Of a stretch of 40,239 nucleotides of DNA, positions 15,264 through 25,928 are shown piece after piece; position 1 is the stretch's first letter; each line of letters opens with the position of its first letter. Made by a program: the position numbers and the translations under genes. Source of the stretch: Enterobacterales bacterium (GTDB taxonomy: Bacteria; Pseudomonadota; Gammaproteobacteria; Enterobacterales; Kangiellaceae); the NCBI GenBank assembly GCA_030949565.1, contig JAUZSK010000015.1, forward strand, positions 1 to 40,239, given 5' to 3'. The notes beneath the pieces were generated by a model. It had not been told where the DNA came from and searched no databases. It was given only the letters and a program-made list of their open reading frames with translations.

Positions 15264-16163
15264 ATGAACAATGATAGCCAAGAAATCGATGCTTGTACGG
15301 TGTTATTTGCCGATGTTGCTGGAAGCACACATATCTATGACAAAATGGGTGATGTGACTGCTAACCAGATTATCTCTAAAGTACTCCATTTGATGCAAAC
15401 TATTGCTGAAGCCCACCAAGGTCGACTGGTTAAGACCATTGGCGATGAGATTATGTGCCGCTTTGATGAGGTCGATATGGCGGCAAAGACGGCGATCGCT
15501 ATTCAAGAAAAACTCAACCTAAGCCTTATTCAAGGCACGATTGTTTCCGTGAGAATTGGTTTTCATACTGGGCCAGCCATTTTACAAGCGGACGGCGATG
15601 TTTTTGGCGATACCGTTAATTTAGCCGCTAGGATGACTGATTTAGCGAAAGGTCGGCAGATTATTTTAAGCAAAGCCACGGCAGATTGCCTCGCTATGTC
15701 ATTAAAGGATAAAACCAGAGAACTTGATTGTATTGCGGTTAAAGGTAAAGCGCTTGATGTGACTATTAGCGAGTTGGTTTGGGAGGATGCAGGCGTGACT
15801 CAAATGGTTGCAATGGATAATCTTTTAACACAGCTCAAAAAAACATTAACACTTGAAGTCAATGGTCTTCAATACTTTTTAGACAGTGACGGAGGCGAAA
15901 TCAATCTAGGTCGGAATCCTGATTGTGAGCTCGTTATTGGTGTTGAGCTTGCTTCTCGGCATCATGCCAAAATAAGCGTTCAGCGCGGCTTATTTGTCAT
16001 CAGCGATCAAAGCACCAATGGCACTTATTTACAACCGCTAGGCGATGAGGTGATCTTTCTCCGGCGTGGTGAGTTGGCATTGAAAGGTAAGGGCCTAATA
16101 AGCCTTGGCGCTAAGCCTAGCGATACATCATCTCAGTGGTTAGTGACCTTCCAAGTCGGGTAA
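15264..16163 (+). CDS. Class III nucleotidyl cyclase with C-terminal FHA domain
   Basis: This is a 299-residue cytoplasmic protein. The cyclase domain (about 8-165) shows the first metal-binding Asp in VLFADVAGST, the substrate lysine and second metal Asp in KTIGDEIM, and the transition-state Asn and Arg in VFGDTVNLAARM. These fit adenylate rather than guanylate specificity. The FHA domain (about 200-290) has the GRNPDCELVI, SRHHAKI and STNGTYL motifs that bind phosphothreonine peptides. Fusion suggests cAMP synthesis tuned by a phosphorylated partner, but no Ser/Thr kinase is in the window. The ATG used lacks a clear ribosome-binding site; an ATG at 15243 leads only to a ten-codon frame. Confidence 0.92.
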   Translation: MNNDSQEIDACTVLFADVAGSTHIYDKMGDVTANQIISKVLHLMQTIAEAHQGRLVKTIGDEIMCRFDEVDMAAKTAIAIQEKLNLSLIQGTIVSVRIGFHTGPAILQADGDVFGDTVNLAARMTDLAKGRQIILSKATADCLAMSLKDKTRELDCIAVKGKALDVTISELVWEDAGVTQMVAMDNLLTQLKKTLTLEVNGLQYFLDSDGGEINLGRNPDCELVIGVELASRHHAKISVQRGLFVISDQSTNGTYLQPLGDEVIFLRRGELALKGKGLISLGAKPSDTSSQWLVTFQVG

Positions 16164-16184
16164 ACCGCATTTATACTAGGGCGG

Positions 16185-16676
16185 TTAACTCAGAAAATCC
16201 TCAAGAAACCAAGCCGAAAACTCATGGCGTCCCTCAAGGTTTGATTTAGAATAGATGGTGGATGCCTGTTGTCGTACAGTCTTTTCTTTGGTGTTGCGGA
16301 CCGCTGCTATCTCTTTAAAACTCAAGCCTTTAAGTAATAGCATTCCTACTTGTTGCTCACCACTGGTCAGTTGCCAATCATCAAATTGCTGATGAATTAC
16401 TTGACTGTAATGCTTTCTTTCCATACGCATTTTTTCGGTAATATTGTCTACTCGTTTATTAGACTCAAACAAGGTTTCAGCAAGATGGGCTAGGCGTTTA
16501 CTTCTATGGTGGTTTTCATAAATAAGATAGCCAGCACCAACGGCAGAAAGCAGGACAATAGCCGACTCTTCCAGAATATGCCAAAGTGGTACACCCAAAT
16601 GGATATCGGTAATTACATCAAAACAATTAAGCACCATTATAATGACGAGCGCCGTGGTTATGAAGTGGTCTTTCAT
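16185..16676 (-). CDS. Membrane-anchored LuxR-type regulator
   Basis: This 163-residue protein has two N-terminal membrane helices (FITTALVIIMVLNCFDVI and SAIVLLSAVGAGYLIYE), a basic coiled-coil linker (HHRSKRLAHLAETLFESNKRV) and a C-terminal LuxR/GerE helix-turn-helix (LTSGEQQVGMLLLKGLSFKE, then NTKEKTVRQQASTIYSKSNL). It has no receiver domain. It is divergent from the RND efflux operon and likely controls it. It would act as a one-component sensor with DNA-binding domain tethered to the inner membrane. TAGGA precedes the ATG. Confidence 0.83.
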   Translation of the reverse strand: MKDHFITTALVIIMVLNCFDVITDIHLGVPLWHILEESAIVLLSAVGAGYLIYENHHRSKRLAHLAETLFESNKRVDNITEKMRMERKHYSQVIHQQFDDWQLTSGEQQVGMLLLKGLSFKEIAAVRNTKEKTVRQQASTIYSKSNLEGRHEFSAWFLEDFLS

Positions 16677-16708
16677 AATGTTCCTAAAAGTAGCGAGATC
16701 AACCGAGT

Positions 16709-16757
16709 GGACAAATGTCCTATACCTCTATTATATGGTCTTTAAAGGCATTTGTCC
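16709..16757 (+). promoter_or_regulatory. Candidate operator/promoter of the efflux operon
   Basis: GGACAAATG at 16709 and its exact reverse complement CATTTGTCC at 16749 flank the core of a possible promoter. TGGACA at 16708 is 17 bases from TTATAT. The left half is itself a small palindrome (GGACA-AA-TGTCC). The site lies between the divergent LuxR-type regulator and the TolC-like gene, so it is a good candidate operator. Confidence 0.5.
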
Positions 16758-16841
16758 GATGTTTTTAGGTGAAATCAGTCTAGTATTGCTCAAATACAAT
16801 GACCCACTACTTGAATTATTTTTGTTAACTAGGAGTTAAGA

Positions 16842-18077
16842 TTGAAATTGATCATTTATTTGGCACAAGCGCTGTCTAAGGGCTTTATTATGCTGCTTTT
16901 GTTGACTCACGTTTTTGTTAAAGTGTATGCAAGCCAGCAGAAGGCGGAGCGTAAAATGCAGCCGTCGACAAGTTCACTGAGTGAGCTTGTCGACCGAACA
17001 CTGAGCCACGGTAGCTTTTCAAATGGCACCGTGTTACCTGATTTTGAATCCAGTGAGTGGCTGGCCGCTTCACCTAGTATTCGTCTTAATCTGCTTAAGA
17101 GTCAGCAGAGCTTTGGTTCGGATGAACTAGAAATTGGTATGAATCTCGCGATAAAGTCTACTAGTCAGCGCCGTATTGACAAGCAACTTTTGTCTTTAAA
17201 AAAGGCTATGATCGATCAATTGTTAGCCAGCAAACGACTTTATTTCTCGGGTATTTTACGAGAAATATTATGGTCATATCGAATGGCTAGCAAAAAACAA
17301 GATTATTTGACAAATAAAATTTTGGTATTAAATAAATTACAAAAGCACCGTCAGTACTTAGCAGATGCAGGGGAATCTTCCCGTTATGGTTTATTAGTTG
17401 TTGCTAAGGAAATTATAGCGACACAAATCGCACTGATGGATAACCAAAGCAATCAGTTATTAAGACGAGAGCGATTTGCTCAACTGACAGGTCTAAACAA
17501 ACTACCTAATGATATAAAAGAGCCTTTGTTTGATAAAACAACTAAATCAGGCTGGCAACACCCCGAATTAAAGTTGATACAATTGAAGCAACAACAGGAT
17601 GAGCTTATGCTCAAGGAGCAATCGAGCGATGCTTCTCCTTGGAATTTTTCCGTTTCGGCTAAGAATGTGGAATCTCTTGGTGTTTCGCATAAGCAGCTTG
17701 GATTGAGTATTGAAATGCCTTTTTCACTTGTAGCGGCTAATCAGCAGAGCTTGGTTAATCAACAATCTCAAAACCGACAGCTATCAGATACTGAGTTTCA
17801 TAAAAAACGTTTAGAAATAAAGCAGACTTTACTAAGGTTAAAGCGTAATAAGCAGTATCTGCTTAAGAAAAGGACACTTTTAGAAAAATCTGTTGCAATT
17901 AGCCAACAGATAATGACGCAGATCGAGCGACTCAAATCTCAAAATGAACTCGGTCAAGAACTGGCCTTAAGACGAGTATTAGAAGCCATGCAGAGTCGAT
18001 ACGATTATCAATTAACAAAACTATTTATAGAGCAAAATAACTCGTTAACCTTACAAGCAGCAGGTATCTCATTGTGA
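16842..18077 (+). CDS. TolC/CzcC-like outer membrane efflux protein
   Basis: This 411-residue protein is the outer-membrane channel of the tripartite pump. It has an N-terminal hydrophobic signal region (GFIMLLLLTHVFVKVYA) and long amphipathic helices in two repeats (KQLLSLKKAMIDQLLASKRL and LEIKQTLLRLKRNKQYLLKK), as in the outer membrane factor family. It starts with TTG behind AGGAG at proper spacing. The stop overlaps the next start by four bases (GTGA). Specificity cannot be read from it. Confidence 0.82.
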   Translation: MKLIIYLAQALSKGFIMLLLLTHVFVKVYASQQKAERKMQPSTSSLSELVDRTLSHGSFSNGTVLPDFESSEWLAASPSIRLNLLKSQQSFGSDELEIGMNLAIKSTSQRRIDKQLLSLKKAMIDQLLASKRLYFSGILREILWSYRMASKKQDYLTNKILVLNKLQKHRQYLADAGESSRYGLLVVAKEIIATQIALMDNQSNQLLRRERFAQLTGLNKLPNDIKEPLFDKTTKSGWQHPELKLIQLKQQQDELMLKEQSSDASPWNFSVSAKNVESLGVSHKQLGLSIEMPFSLVAANQQSLVNQQSQNRQLSDTEFHKKRLEIKQTLLRLKRNKQYLLKKRTLLEKSVAISQQIMTQIERLKSQNELGQELALRRVLEAMQSRYDYQLTKLFIEQNNSLTLQAAGISL

Positions 18078-19096
18078 CAGTAAAGCCATTAACATTTATT
18101 ACATTATTCCTATTTTCGTTTCCCTTAACCGCAAATGAGATTGATATCCAATCCTTAGGAAAGCTGCAATTAAATTATTCTGAAATTAGAAAGAGTGTGA
18201 ATGTACCTGCCAACAAATTAGTCGCTCGGGTGGCAGTAAAAAATGGTGAGGCATTTGTGATGACTTCACCTACCAATATACATCAAATTCAATTTTTAGT
18301 CAGTAACGGTGAACAGCTCGAAAAAGGCCAGGCTGTCGCCATTTTGCGTGGTCCCGAAGTGCATCACTTTGTGACAGAGTTCCGTGCCATCAAGTCGCTA
18401 TACTTATTGTCTGAAAGACGAATGAAAAAGAATAAAAAGCTGTTTGAAAAAAAGCTGATCGAAGAAGAAAAATGGTTAACCATTAATAAAAATTACTTTT
18501 CAAATCTTTTAGAATATGAACATATGTTACATTTCTATGAGTTGATTTCTGCAATTGATGGCAATACTGATTCTATTACTGTTATTTCACCGGTGAGTGG
18601 TCTGATTAAAAGAGATGAGTCTGTATTTCGCTTTACTGAAGGTGATGCGATAGCCACTTTCGTACCTCTTGATAAAATACGTTTAAAGCTTCAGGTAGCT
18701 ACAAACAACCTAGAACACTTAAATTCTGTTCGGTTTAATGACTGTCAGTTAAATATTGAGAATGTGAGCCGAGTGGCTCAAGCTGCTTTTGTCAGCGTAT
18801 GGACAGAGTCGGTTAAGCCGTCTTGCCATGTATTTTTAGGTCAAACTCTTTTAGTAACACCTTTATATCAGATCAATGCTTATCAAATCAACCAGCAAGC
18901 TATTTTCCGTTTAGATGGAAAAGATCAAATACTGATTCAAAATAATGAACAGTTAGAAACTGTGATAGTTTCATTAATAACCCGTGAAAATAACCAATAC
19001 TTTTTTACCTCAGAGGTTGATTTAACTAATAAAAAGGTACTGATTAGTTCTGTGAGTGCGGTGCAGGGAATCCTCTTAGGGCTGGGAGGTGAGTAG
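18074..19096 (+). CDS. RND periplasmic adaptor (HlyD/CzcB family)
   Basis: This 340-residue protein has a signal peptide (TFITLFLFSFPLTA), a lipoyl-like half (FLVSNGEQLEKGQAVAILRG), a short helical hairpin, the second lipoyl half (ITVISPVSGLIKRDESV) and C-terminal beta-barrel domains. It bridges the inner-membrane pump and outer channel. GTG start overlapping the upstream stop; translational coupling likely. No His/Cys-rich metal-binding tail is seen. Confidence 0.85.
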   Translation: MTVKPLTFITLFLFSFPLTANEIDIQSLGKLQLNYSEIRKSVNVPANKLVARVAVKNGEAFVMTSPTNIHQIQFLVSNGEQLEKGQAVAILRGPEVHHFVTEFRAIKSLYLLSERRMKKNKKLFEKKLIEEEKWLTINKNYFSNLLEYEHMLHFYELISAIDGNTDSITVISPVSGLIKRDESVFRFTEGDAIATFVPLDKIRLKLQVATNNLEHLNSVRFNDCQLNIENVSRVAQAAFVSVWTESVKPSCHVFLGQTLLVTPLYQINAYQINQQAIFRLDGKDQILIQNNEQLETVIVSLITRENNQYFFTSEVDLTNKKVLISSVSAVQGILLGLGGE

Positions 19097-19097
19097 A

Positions 19098-22000
19098 ATG
19101 TTGAACTCCATTATTCGCTTTTCATTAACACAAAGACTTTTTATAGGCATTACGTCCTTTATCCTATTAGTAGTTGGTTTTAGAGCTTGGCTAAACTTGC
19201 CGGTTGATGCATTCCCTGATATTTCACCAACACAAGTAAAGATCATCTTGAAAGCACCGGGCATGACTGCTGAAGAAATAGAATCTTTGGTGACGCGTCC
19301 GATTGAGACCGAGCTTCTAGGTATACCAAAGCAACAGATGTTACGTTCCACCACTAAATATGCAATTGCAGATATTACTCTCGATTTTGTTGAAGGTACG
19401 GATATCTATTGGGCTAGGCAGCAGGTGAATGAAAGACTATCCAATATACGAGATTCTCTACCTAAAGATATTAGTGGTGGTGTGGCGCCGATGAGCACAC
19501 CACTTAGTGAAATGTTGATGTTTACGGTTGAAAATCCAAGCATGTCTTTGATTGAAAAACGACAACTTTTAGATTGGGAAATTAGGCCACTTTTAAGAAC
19601 CGTTGAAGGTGTTGCCGACGTTAATGTTTTAGGTGGTTTTGCTAAAACTTATAGTATTTCTCCTGAGCCTTTATTAATGGCTCAGGCAGAAATTAATTTT
19701 TCTGAATTGCAAGCGATTATTCAAAACTCCAATTTAAATGTAGGATTGGGACGTATCGAAAAAGGCAATGATATCTTAATTATTCGGTCAGAAGGACGAC
19801 TTAATAATATGTCTGATTTAGAGCAACTTGTGGTTAAAGTTTCAGATAACAAAGTCATTAGGTTAAGAGATGTTACTAAAATTTCGATTGGTCATTTAGC
19901 ACGTTATGGTGCGGTCACTAAAGATGGCGTGGAAACCGCTGAAGCATTAATTATTGCTTTAAAAAATGCCAATGCCGCTCAGGTGGTCAGTGGGGTTAAA
20001 GAGAAGTTGGCGATTATTGAAAAATCCTTACCAGCCGGCACCTCAATTAATATTTTTTACGACCGCGCAGCGCTGATCAATACTGCGATTAAAACCATAT
20101 CTGATGCGTTAATTGAAGCGGTTATATTGGTTATCCTCCTGTTAACTGTATTTCTTGGTAACTATCGCTCTGCGTTAGCGGTCTCTATTTCTCTACCCTT
20201 AGCAGCTTTGACGACATTCTATTTGATGTCTGCGATAGGCCTGTCAGCTAATTTGATGAGTTTGGGTGGGATTGTTATTGCCATAGGGATGATTGTTGAT
20301 TCATCAGTGGTGGTGGTGGAAAATATTGTTAATCGATTGGCTAAGCCTTCTAGTTTACCAAAACTACATTTGATTTATCGAGCAACCAAAGAAGTAGCAC
20401 TACCGGTTGTATCAGGCACAGTGATCGTTATTATCGTTTTTTCTCCATTATTAACCTTGTCAGGGCTTGAAGGCAAACTCTTTAGTCCGGTGGCAATGAC
20501 CATTGTGTTTGCAATGTTTGCGGCGCTAGTTCTATCACTTACTCTAGTACCCATGTTTGCCTCATTGCTGGTTGATGAAAATTCAGGGAAAGAGCCCCGA
20601 CTGGTGATTTGGTTGCAGCGTAATTATTTAAAAAGTTTAAAAAAGGTACTGAAGCGGCCGGCAAAATATGTGGCTTCTGCGTTCGTTGTATTATTTTTAA
20701 GCATCGTTATTTTTACGCAGGTTGGAAAGACCTTTATGCCAACTTTGGACGAAGGTGACATTATTGTTCAGTTAGAAAAATCACCGAGTATTTCCTTGGC
20801 TTCCTCTATCGAGTTAGATAATCAAATTGAACGAGCTTTGTTGGCTCAAATTCCAGAGATTAAACAAATTGTTGCTAGAACGGGTTCTGATGAAATCGGT
20901 CTTGATCCTATGGGACTCAATGAAACGGACGTATTTATGGAGTTAGCACCTCAAGATGAGTGGCGGTTTGAAACTAAGGATGAATTAAAACAAGCTATTA
21001 GAGAGGTGTTAAGTCGATTTCCAGGGATTAATTTTGGTTTTACGCAGCCCATACAAATGAGAGTTTCAGAAATGCTTACAGGGAGCACTGGAGATGTCTC
21101 AATTAAAATATTTGGTGATGAAATCCAGCAATTATCCCATTTGGCTGAAGTAATTAATCATCTCACAAAAGGCGTTGCTGGCAGTGTTGATGTTCAAACT
21201 TCAATTATCGAAGGTGGGCAGTTTGTTAATATCAAATTAAAAACAAGAAATAGCATTAGAATATGGCATGACTTTGGTTGATCTCTCGCGTTTTATGAAA
21301 TCACAACTGGAAGGCCTTATGGTTTCAGAAATGATTCAAGGCAAAAGGAAAACACCCATTTTAATGGTTCCCATTGAAAATGTCTCAGAGGAGATTTCTA
21401 GCATCTCTGATTTAAGAGCCCTGCTTGTGATTATGCCCGATAAATCGTTGCAACCTTTGAACTATGTGGCTGATATTGAATTTAAGCAAGGGCCCATTTT
21501 AATTAATCGAGAACAAGCGGCACGCTTTTCAGTTGTCACCACAAATGTTAGCGATAGAGATATTGTCAGTTTTGTAGAAGAGTTAAAACAAAGGATCAGC
21601 CAAGAAATTAATTTACCAGTGGGTTATTCAGTGGTTTTTGGTGGTGAGTTTGAGAATCAACAGAGGGCAACAAAGAACTTATTAACTGTAATACCGGTGG
21701 CGCTAGGTTTAATTTTAATTATCTTGTTCACTACCTTTGGTTCTTTAGGTAAAGCCGGGTTAGTGTTGGCTAATATTCCTTTCGCGGTGATGGGTGGTGT
21801 ATTTGCTTTATTTGTCAGTGGCGAATATTTATCAGTGCCTGCATCCGTTGGATTTATTGCCTTATTGGGCGTTGCAGTACTTAATGGTGTGGTTATGGTG
21901 AGCTATTTTGAACAAACTAAGTTGTCTGCAGCTAACCTTTATAGTCGAATTGTGGATGGTTCGGTGAGACGCTTACGCCCAGTATTGATGACGGCAACCA

Positions 22001-22170
22001 CGGCTATGTTTGGACTAATACCTCTAGTTTTTGCTACCGGCCCCGGTGCCGAAATACAGAAACCGCTAGCCATTGTGGTTATCGGTGGGTTATTAACATC
22101 CACCATAACCACTCTTTATTTGTTACCTTTATTTTATCGAATTTTGGAGCAACGCAATGCCCAATCTTAA
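19098..22170 (+). pseudogene. RND efflux pump, CzcA/CusA-like, one frameshift
   Basis: About 1024 residues across two frames (stop at 21281; second frame open from before 21268). The break is near 21246 in ACAAGAAATAG; dropping one A restores IKLKTEIALEYGMTLVDL. Twelve-helix RND layout with N-terminal helix, porter motifs (AEEIESLVTRPIETELLGI), TM4 stretch IGMIVDSSVVVVENIVNRL and C-terminal PFAVMGGVFALF and GVAVLNGVVM. Heavy-metal pumps such as CzcA have Asp-x5-Asp-x6-Glu in TM4; here the first Asp is Ala while the second Asp and the Glu remain, so metal specificity is doubtful. I chose ATG 19098 because GGGAGG lies 8 bases before it. A true frameshift would inactivate the pump. Confidence 0.85.
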
Positions 22171-22468
22171 CTCACAACAATTATTGGTGATTATTGCACC
22201 TAGCGACCTAAAAGATGATCTGGTTGACCAGCTTATGTCTTTGGATTTTATTTCGGGTTTTAACTTGATTACGATTGATGGTTATAGTCGTGCGCACAGC
22301 CAGTTTGATATTGCTGAACAGGTTAAGGGTTACCGTAAGCTTTATCGCTTTGAGGTGCTACATCAACCCCAGCAGAAGCAGTCAATTTTAAATGCGTTAG
22401 CCAAATCTACAGCGAGAGAATCCGTTAGATATTGGATTGTACCGGTTTTAGAGCAAGGTCATTTTTAG
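22157..22468 (+). CDS. DUF3240 family protein
   Basis: This 103-residue cytoplasmic protein has a PII/CutA-like layout: LLVIIAPSDLKDDLVDQLMS at the start, a VKGYRKLYRFEV middle and VRYWIVPVLEQGHF at the end. DUF3240 proteins are commonly encoded directly after CzcA/CusA-type pumps. It overlaps the RND gene's end by 14 bases and has GGAG upstream of its ATG. A regulatory role on the pump is plausible but not shown. Confidence 0.8.
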   Translation: MPNLNSQQLLVIIAPSDLKDDLVDQLMSLDFISGFNLITIDGYSRAHSQFDIAEQVKGYRKLYRFEVLHQPQQKQSILNALAKSTARESVRYWIVPVLEQGHF

Positions 22469-22523
22469 ACCTTTGCATATTTGTTGTGGCTAATCGAGAA
22501 GGTTTAAAGGATACCTTGTCGAG

Positions 22524-23342
22524 CTAAAAGACTTTACGCTTAATGCCTGTCGAGGCGAGAATCTTGGTGGCTAGTTCTTCCACTGAGCGAGTGGTGGTAT
22601 TGAGGTAATCAATTTTTAATCGTCGATAAAGGGATTCAACTTCTCTGACTTCAGATTGGCATTGCTTTAATGAGGCGTAGCGGGAATTAGGCTTCCTTTC
22701 TGTTCTCACATCGTGCAATCGGTGTGGGTTGATGGTAAGGCCAAATAATTTATGTTTAAACTTGTTTAATTCCATCGGTAGCTTTAAATTCTCCATATCA
22801 TCTTCGGTAAAAGGGTAGTTCGCGGCCTTAATACCAAACTGCATAGCCATATAGAGTGAGGTGGGGGTTTTGCCACAGCGCGAAACACCAATTAATATGA
22901 CATCAGCCTTGTCATAATGGCGCATGGTGATGCCATCATCGTTATTCAAAGCAAAGTTAACGGCATCAATCCGCGAGTCATATTCATCGGTATTCTTTAG
23001 CGAGTGAGTTTTGCCGACCCGGAATGAGGATGACTCCCCGAGCAGGTCTTCTATTGGCCCAATAAAAGTATGAAAAAAGTCTAATACCAGAGCGCCGCTT
23101 GACTGAACGACTTGACGAATTTCAGGTGTAACGATGGTATCGAAGATTAGCGGCCGAAGCTGGGTGTCCTCATGAGCCTGATGAATTATATCACAGACTT
23201 GTTGCGCTTTTTCCAAAGTATCGATAAAGGGCAGCGTCGTTTCATCAAATTCACTCTGTTCAAACTGAGAAAGTAGCGATTGGCCGAACATTTCGGCCGT
23301 TATACCTGTTCTGTCTGAAACAAAAAACACTTTGCGTTTCAT
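22524..23342 (-). CDS. ppsR: PEP synthase regulatory protein (bifunctional kinase/pyrophosphorylase)
   Basis: This 272-residue member of the DUF299/PSRP family inactivates PEP synthase by ADP-dependent phosphorylation of a threonine next to the catalytic histidine, and reactivates it by phosphate-dependent dephosphorylation. It shows the family N-terminus VFFVSDRTGITAEMFGQSLL, the P-loop GVSRCGKTPTSLYMA near residue 155 and the C-terminal YASLKQCQSEVREVESLYRR. Full length. It is divergent from ppsA, its target, with about 140 bases between starts. Confidence 0.96.
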   Translation of the reverse strand: MKRKVFFVSDRTGITAEMFGQSLLSQFEQSEFDETTLPFIDTLEKAQQVCDIIHQAHEDTQLRPLIFDTIVTPEIRQVVQSSGALVLDFFHTFIGPIEDLLGESSSFRVGKTHSLKNTDEYDSRIDAVNFALNNDDGITMRHYDKADVILIGVSRCGKTPTSLYMAMQFGIKAANYPFTEDDMENLKLPMELNKFKHKLFGLTINPHRLHDVRTERKPNSRYASLKQCQSEVREVESLYRRLKIDYLNTTTRSVEELATKILASTGIKRKVF

Positions 23343-23481
23343 ATTTTGTTCTCATGCAGTAAAATAGCATCACAATAGCTTAATTTAATCATGCTCTGAC
23401 ATTCCAAGCAAATAGAATCCAACCTATTTGTCACTAGAACTTTACGGATTGTCAGTTGTTTATCAACTTTGGAGAGTTACC

Positions 23482-25860
23482 GTGCAACAAAATGTACTTT
23501 GGTATGATGGTTTGGGAATGGGAGATGTTGAACGAGTGGGCGGCAAAAATGCTTCACTCGGAGAAATGATCAGTCATCTTAGTAACATGGGTGTGAGTGT
23601 ACCCAATGGATTTGCCACCACCGCCGATGCCTTTAGAAAGTTTATGGCACAAAGTGGCTTGCACCATAAAATCCAGCAAGAACTAGAAAGTCTTGATGTG
23701 GATGATGTCGATCAATTAGCCATTACAGGTAAAGCCATCCGACAATGGATCATGCAAACGCCTTTTCAAGCAGAGCTTGAACAGGATATCTATCAAGCCT
23801 ACCTAAAACTAAAAGGTGATGCCGATGATGAATTCGCGGTTGCTGTGCGCTCATCAGCGACAGCCGAGGATTTGCCCGATGCGTCTTTTGCCGGACAACA
23901 AGAAACTTTTTTAAACGTAAGAGGCTGGGACAATATTAAGTTGGCTTTAAAGGAAGTTTTTGCTTCGTTATTTAATGACAGAGCTATTTCTTACCGCGTG
24001 CATCAAGGTTTTGAGCATGGTGATGTGGCACTTTCTGCCGGTATCCAGAAGATGATCCGTAGCGATATTGCTTCTAGTGGAGTGATGTTTACCATAGATA
24101 CTGAATCAGGCTTTGATGATGTAGTCTTTATTACCGGAGCTTACGGACTCGGTGAAACGGTGGTTCAAGGGGCGGTTAATCCCGATGAGTTTTATGTCCA
24201 TAAGCCCAGTTTGATAAGCGGACACCATGCCATTGTGCGTAAAAATATTGGTGGTAAAGCGATAAAAATGATTTATACCGATGACCAAACGCACGGAAAT
24301 TCGGTTGAAACTGTTGATGTTGAAATGGTGCAGCGACAGGCATTTTGCATTAATGACGCCGAAGTACAAGAGCTGGCTAAACAAGCCTTGATTATTGAAA
24401 AGCATTATCAAAGACCAATGGATATTGAATGGGCTAAAGATGGCGCCGATGGACAGCTCTATATTGTTCAGGCTAGGCCAGAAACAGTGCGTAGTCGGGA
24501 TGACGGAAGAGTCATTGAACGCTATGTGCTAGAGAATACTTCTGAAGTGGTGGTTGAAGGTCGCGCGATTGGCCAAAAAATTGGTAAAGGAGAGGCGCGA
24601 GTGATTAGCGATTTATCGGAAATGGCTAAGGTCAAAGCGGGTAATGTACTGGTCACCGACATGACCGATCCCGATTGGGAACCGATTATGAAGCGAGCTT
24701 CAGCAATTGTGACTAATCGCGGAGGACGCACTTGCCACGCTGCGATTATTGCACGCGAACTGGGTATACCTGCGGTAGTTGGGTGCGGTAATGCCACCAA
24801 ACTGATAAAAGATGGTCAGGAGATTACCGTATCTTGCGCCGAAGGCGATACCGGTAATATTTATCAAGGTTTACTGGATTTTAAGATCAATGAAAGTGAA
24901 ATTAGCAATATGCCCGATTTACCCTTTAAAATTATGATGAATGTGGGTAATCCCGATCGTGCATTTGATTTTGCTCGGTTACCACACTTTGGCATAGGCT
25001 TGGCGCGGTTAGAGTTTATTATCAATCGTATGATAGGGGTTCATCCTAGAGCGTTACTCGAGTTTGACCAATTACAGGATGAAGCTCTAAAAACCACCAT
25101 TAAAGATCAAATGGCGGGTTACGCAGACCCCGTTTCTTTCTATGTGGATAAACTGGTGGAGGGCATTGCAACTTTAGCATCGGCCTTTGCGCCAGAAAAA
25201 GTCATTGTTCGTATGTCTGACTTTAAATCCAACGAATACGCCAATTTAATTGGTGGGCATCTGTATGAGCCTGAAGAAGAAAACCCCATGCTGGGATTCC
25301 GTGGCGCTTCTCGTTATATTTCCGATGAATTCAGGGCTTGTTTTGAACTCGAATGTCGCGCCATCAAGAAAGTGCGAGAGCAAATGGGATTATCCAATGT
25401 CGAGATTATGATTCCCTTCGTAAGAACAGTGGATGAAGCTGCTCAAGTGATAGAGCTTTTGGCTGAAAATGATTTGAAACGAGGTGAAAACGGTTTACGC
25501 GTGATTATGATGTGCGAATTACCCTCTAATGCACTTTTAGCCGATGAGTTTTTACAATATTTTGACGGTTTTTCTATTGGCTCCAATGATTTAACCCAGT
25601 TAACCCTCGGTCTAGACAGAGATTCAGCGATTATTGCCCATTTATTTGATGAACGTAATCCTGCGATCAAAAAATTGCTAAGTATGGCTATTCAAGCTTG
25701 TCGTATAGCTAATAAGTACATAGGGATCTGTGGGCAAGGGCCTTCAGATCATCCTGATTTCGCGAAGTGGCTAATGCAAGAAGGGATTGATAGTGTTTCA
25801 CTCAATCCCGATAGCGTATTGGAAACTTGGTTGTTTCTAGCTAAGGATGAAACTAACTAA
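23482..25860 (+). CDS. ppsA: Phosphoenolpyruvate synthase
   Basis: This 792-residue enzyme converts pyruvate + ATP + water to PEP + AMP + phosphate for gluconeogenesis. It has an N-terminal nucleotide-binding domain ([31 protein letters not shown]), a phosphohistidine swivel domain with catalytic His419 in [20 protein letters not shown] (Thr417 is the expected PpsR target) and a C-terminal PEP-binding barrel with Cys750 in [14 protein letters not shown] chose the GTG at 23482 because GGAGAG is six bases upstream and the protein then begins [19 protein letters not shown] as in relatives; the frame is open upstream to 23428. Fully intact. Confidence 0.97.
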   Translation: MQQNVLWYDGLGMGDVERVGGKNASLGEMISHLSNMGVSVPNGFATTADAFRKFMAQSGLHHKIQQELESLDVDDVDQLAITGKAIRQWIMQTPFQAELEQDIYQAYLKLKGDADDEFAVAVRSSATAEDLPDASFAGQQETFLNVRGWDNIKLALKEVFASLFNDRAISYRVHQGFEHGDVALSAGIQKMIRSDIASSGVMFTIDTESGFDDVVFITGAYGLGETVVQGAVNPDEFYVHKPSLISGHHAIVRKNIGGKAIKMIYTDDQTHGNSVETVDVEMVQRQAFCINDAEVQELAKQALIIEKHYQRPMDIEWAKDGADGQLYIVQARPETVRSRDDGRVIERYVLENTSEVVVEGRAIGQKIGKGEARVISDLSEMAKVKAGNVLVTDMTDPDWEPIMKRASAIVTNRGGRTCHAAIIARELGIPAVVGCGNATKLIKDGQEITVSCAEGDTGNIYQGLLDFKINESEISNMPDLPFKIMMNVGNPDRAFDFARLPHFGIGLARLEFIINRMIGVHPRALLEFDQLQDEALKTTIKDQMAGYADPVSFYVDKLVEGIATLASAFAPEKVIVRMSDFKSNEYANLIGGHLYEPEEENPMLGFRGASRYISDEFRACFELECRAIKKVREQMGLSNVEIMIPFVRTVDEAAQVIELLAENDLKRGENGLRVIMMCELPSNALLADEFLQYFDGFSIGSNDLTQLTLGLDRDSAIIAHLFDERNPAIKKLLSMAIQACRIANKYIGICGQGPSDHPDFAKWLMQEGIDSVSLNPDSVLETWLFLAKDETN

Positions 25861-25888
25861 AGATAAAACAACGTTAATCAAATAGCGC

Positions 25889-25928
25889 CAACCTACTCAA
25901 TCTAAAATCGGTAGGTTGAGCTTATTTT
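25889..25928. terminator. Bidirectional terminator between ppsA and motY
   Basis: CAACCTAC (25889-25896) pairs with GTAGGTTG (25911-25918), followed by CTTATTTTT on the plus side. It lies between convergent genes. The loop is 14 bases, so strength is moderate. Confidence 0.55.

Noticed and set aside
22465..22480. AGACCTTTGCA as a third MITE end
   Set aside because: Only about 11 bases match the terminal repeat and no second end or interior is nearby.
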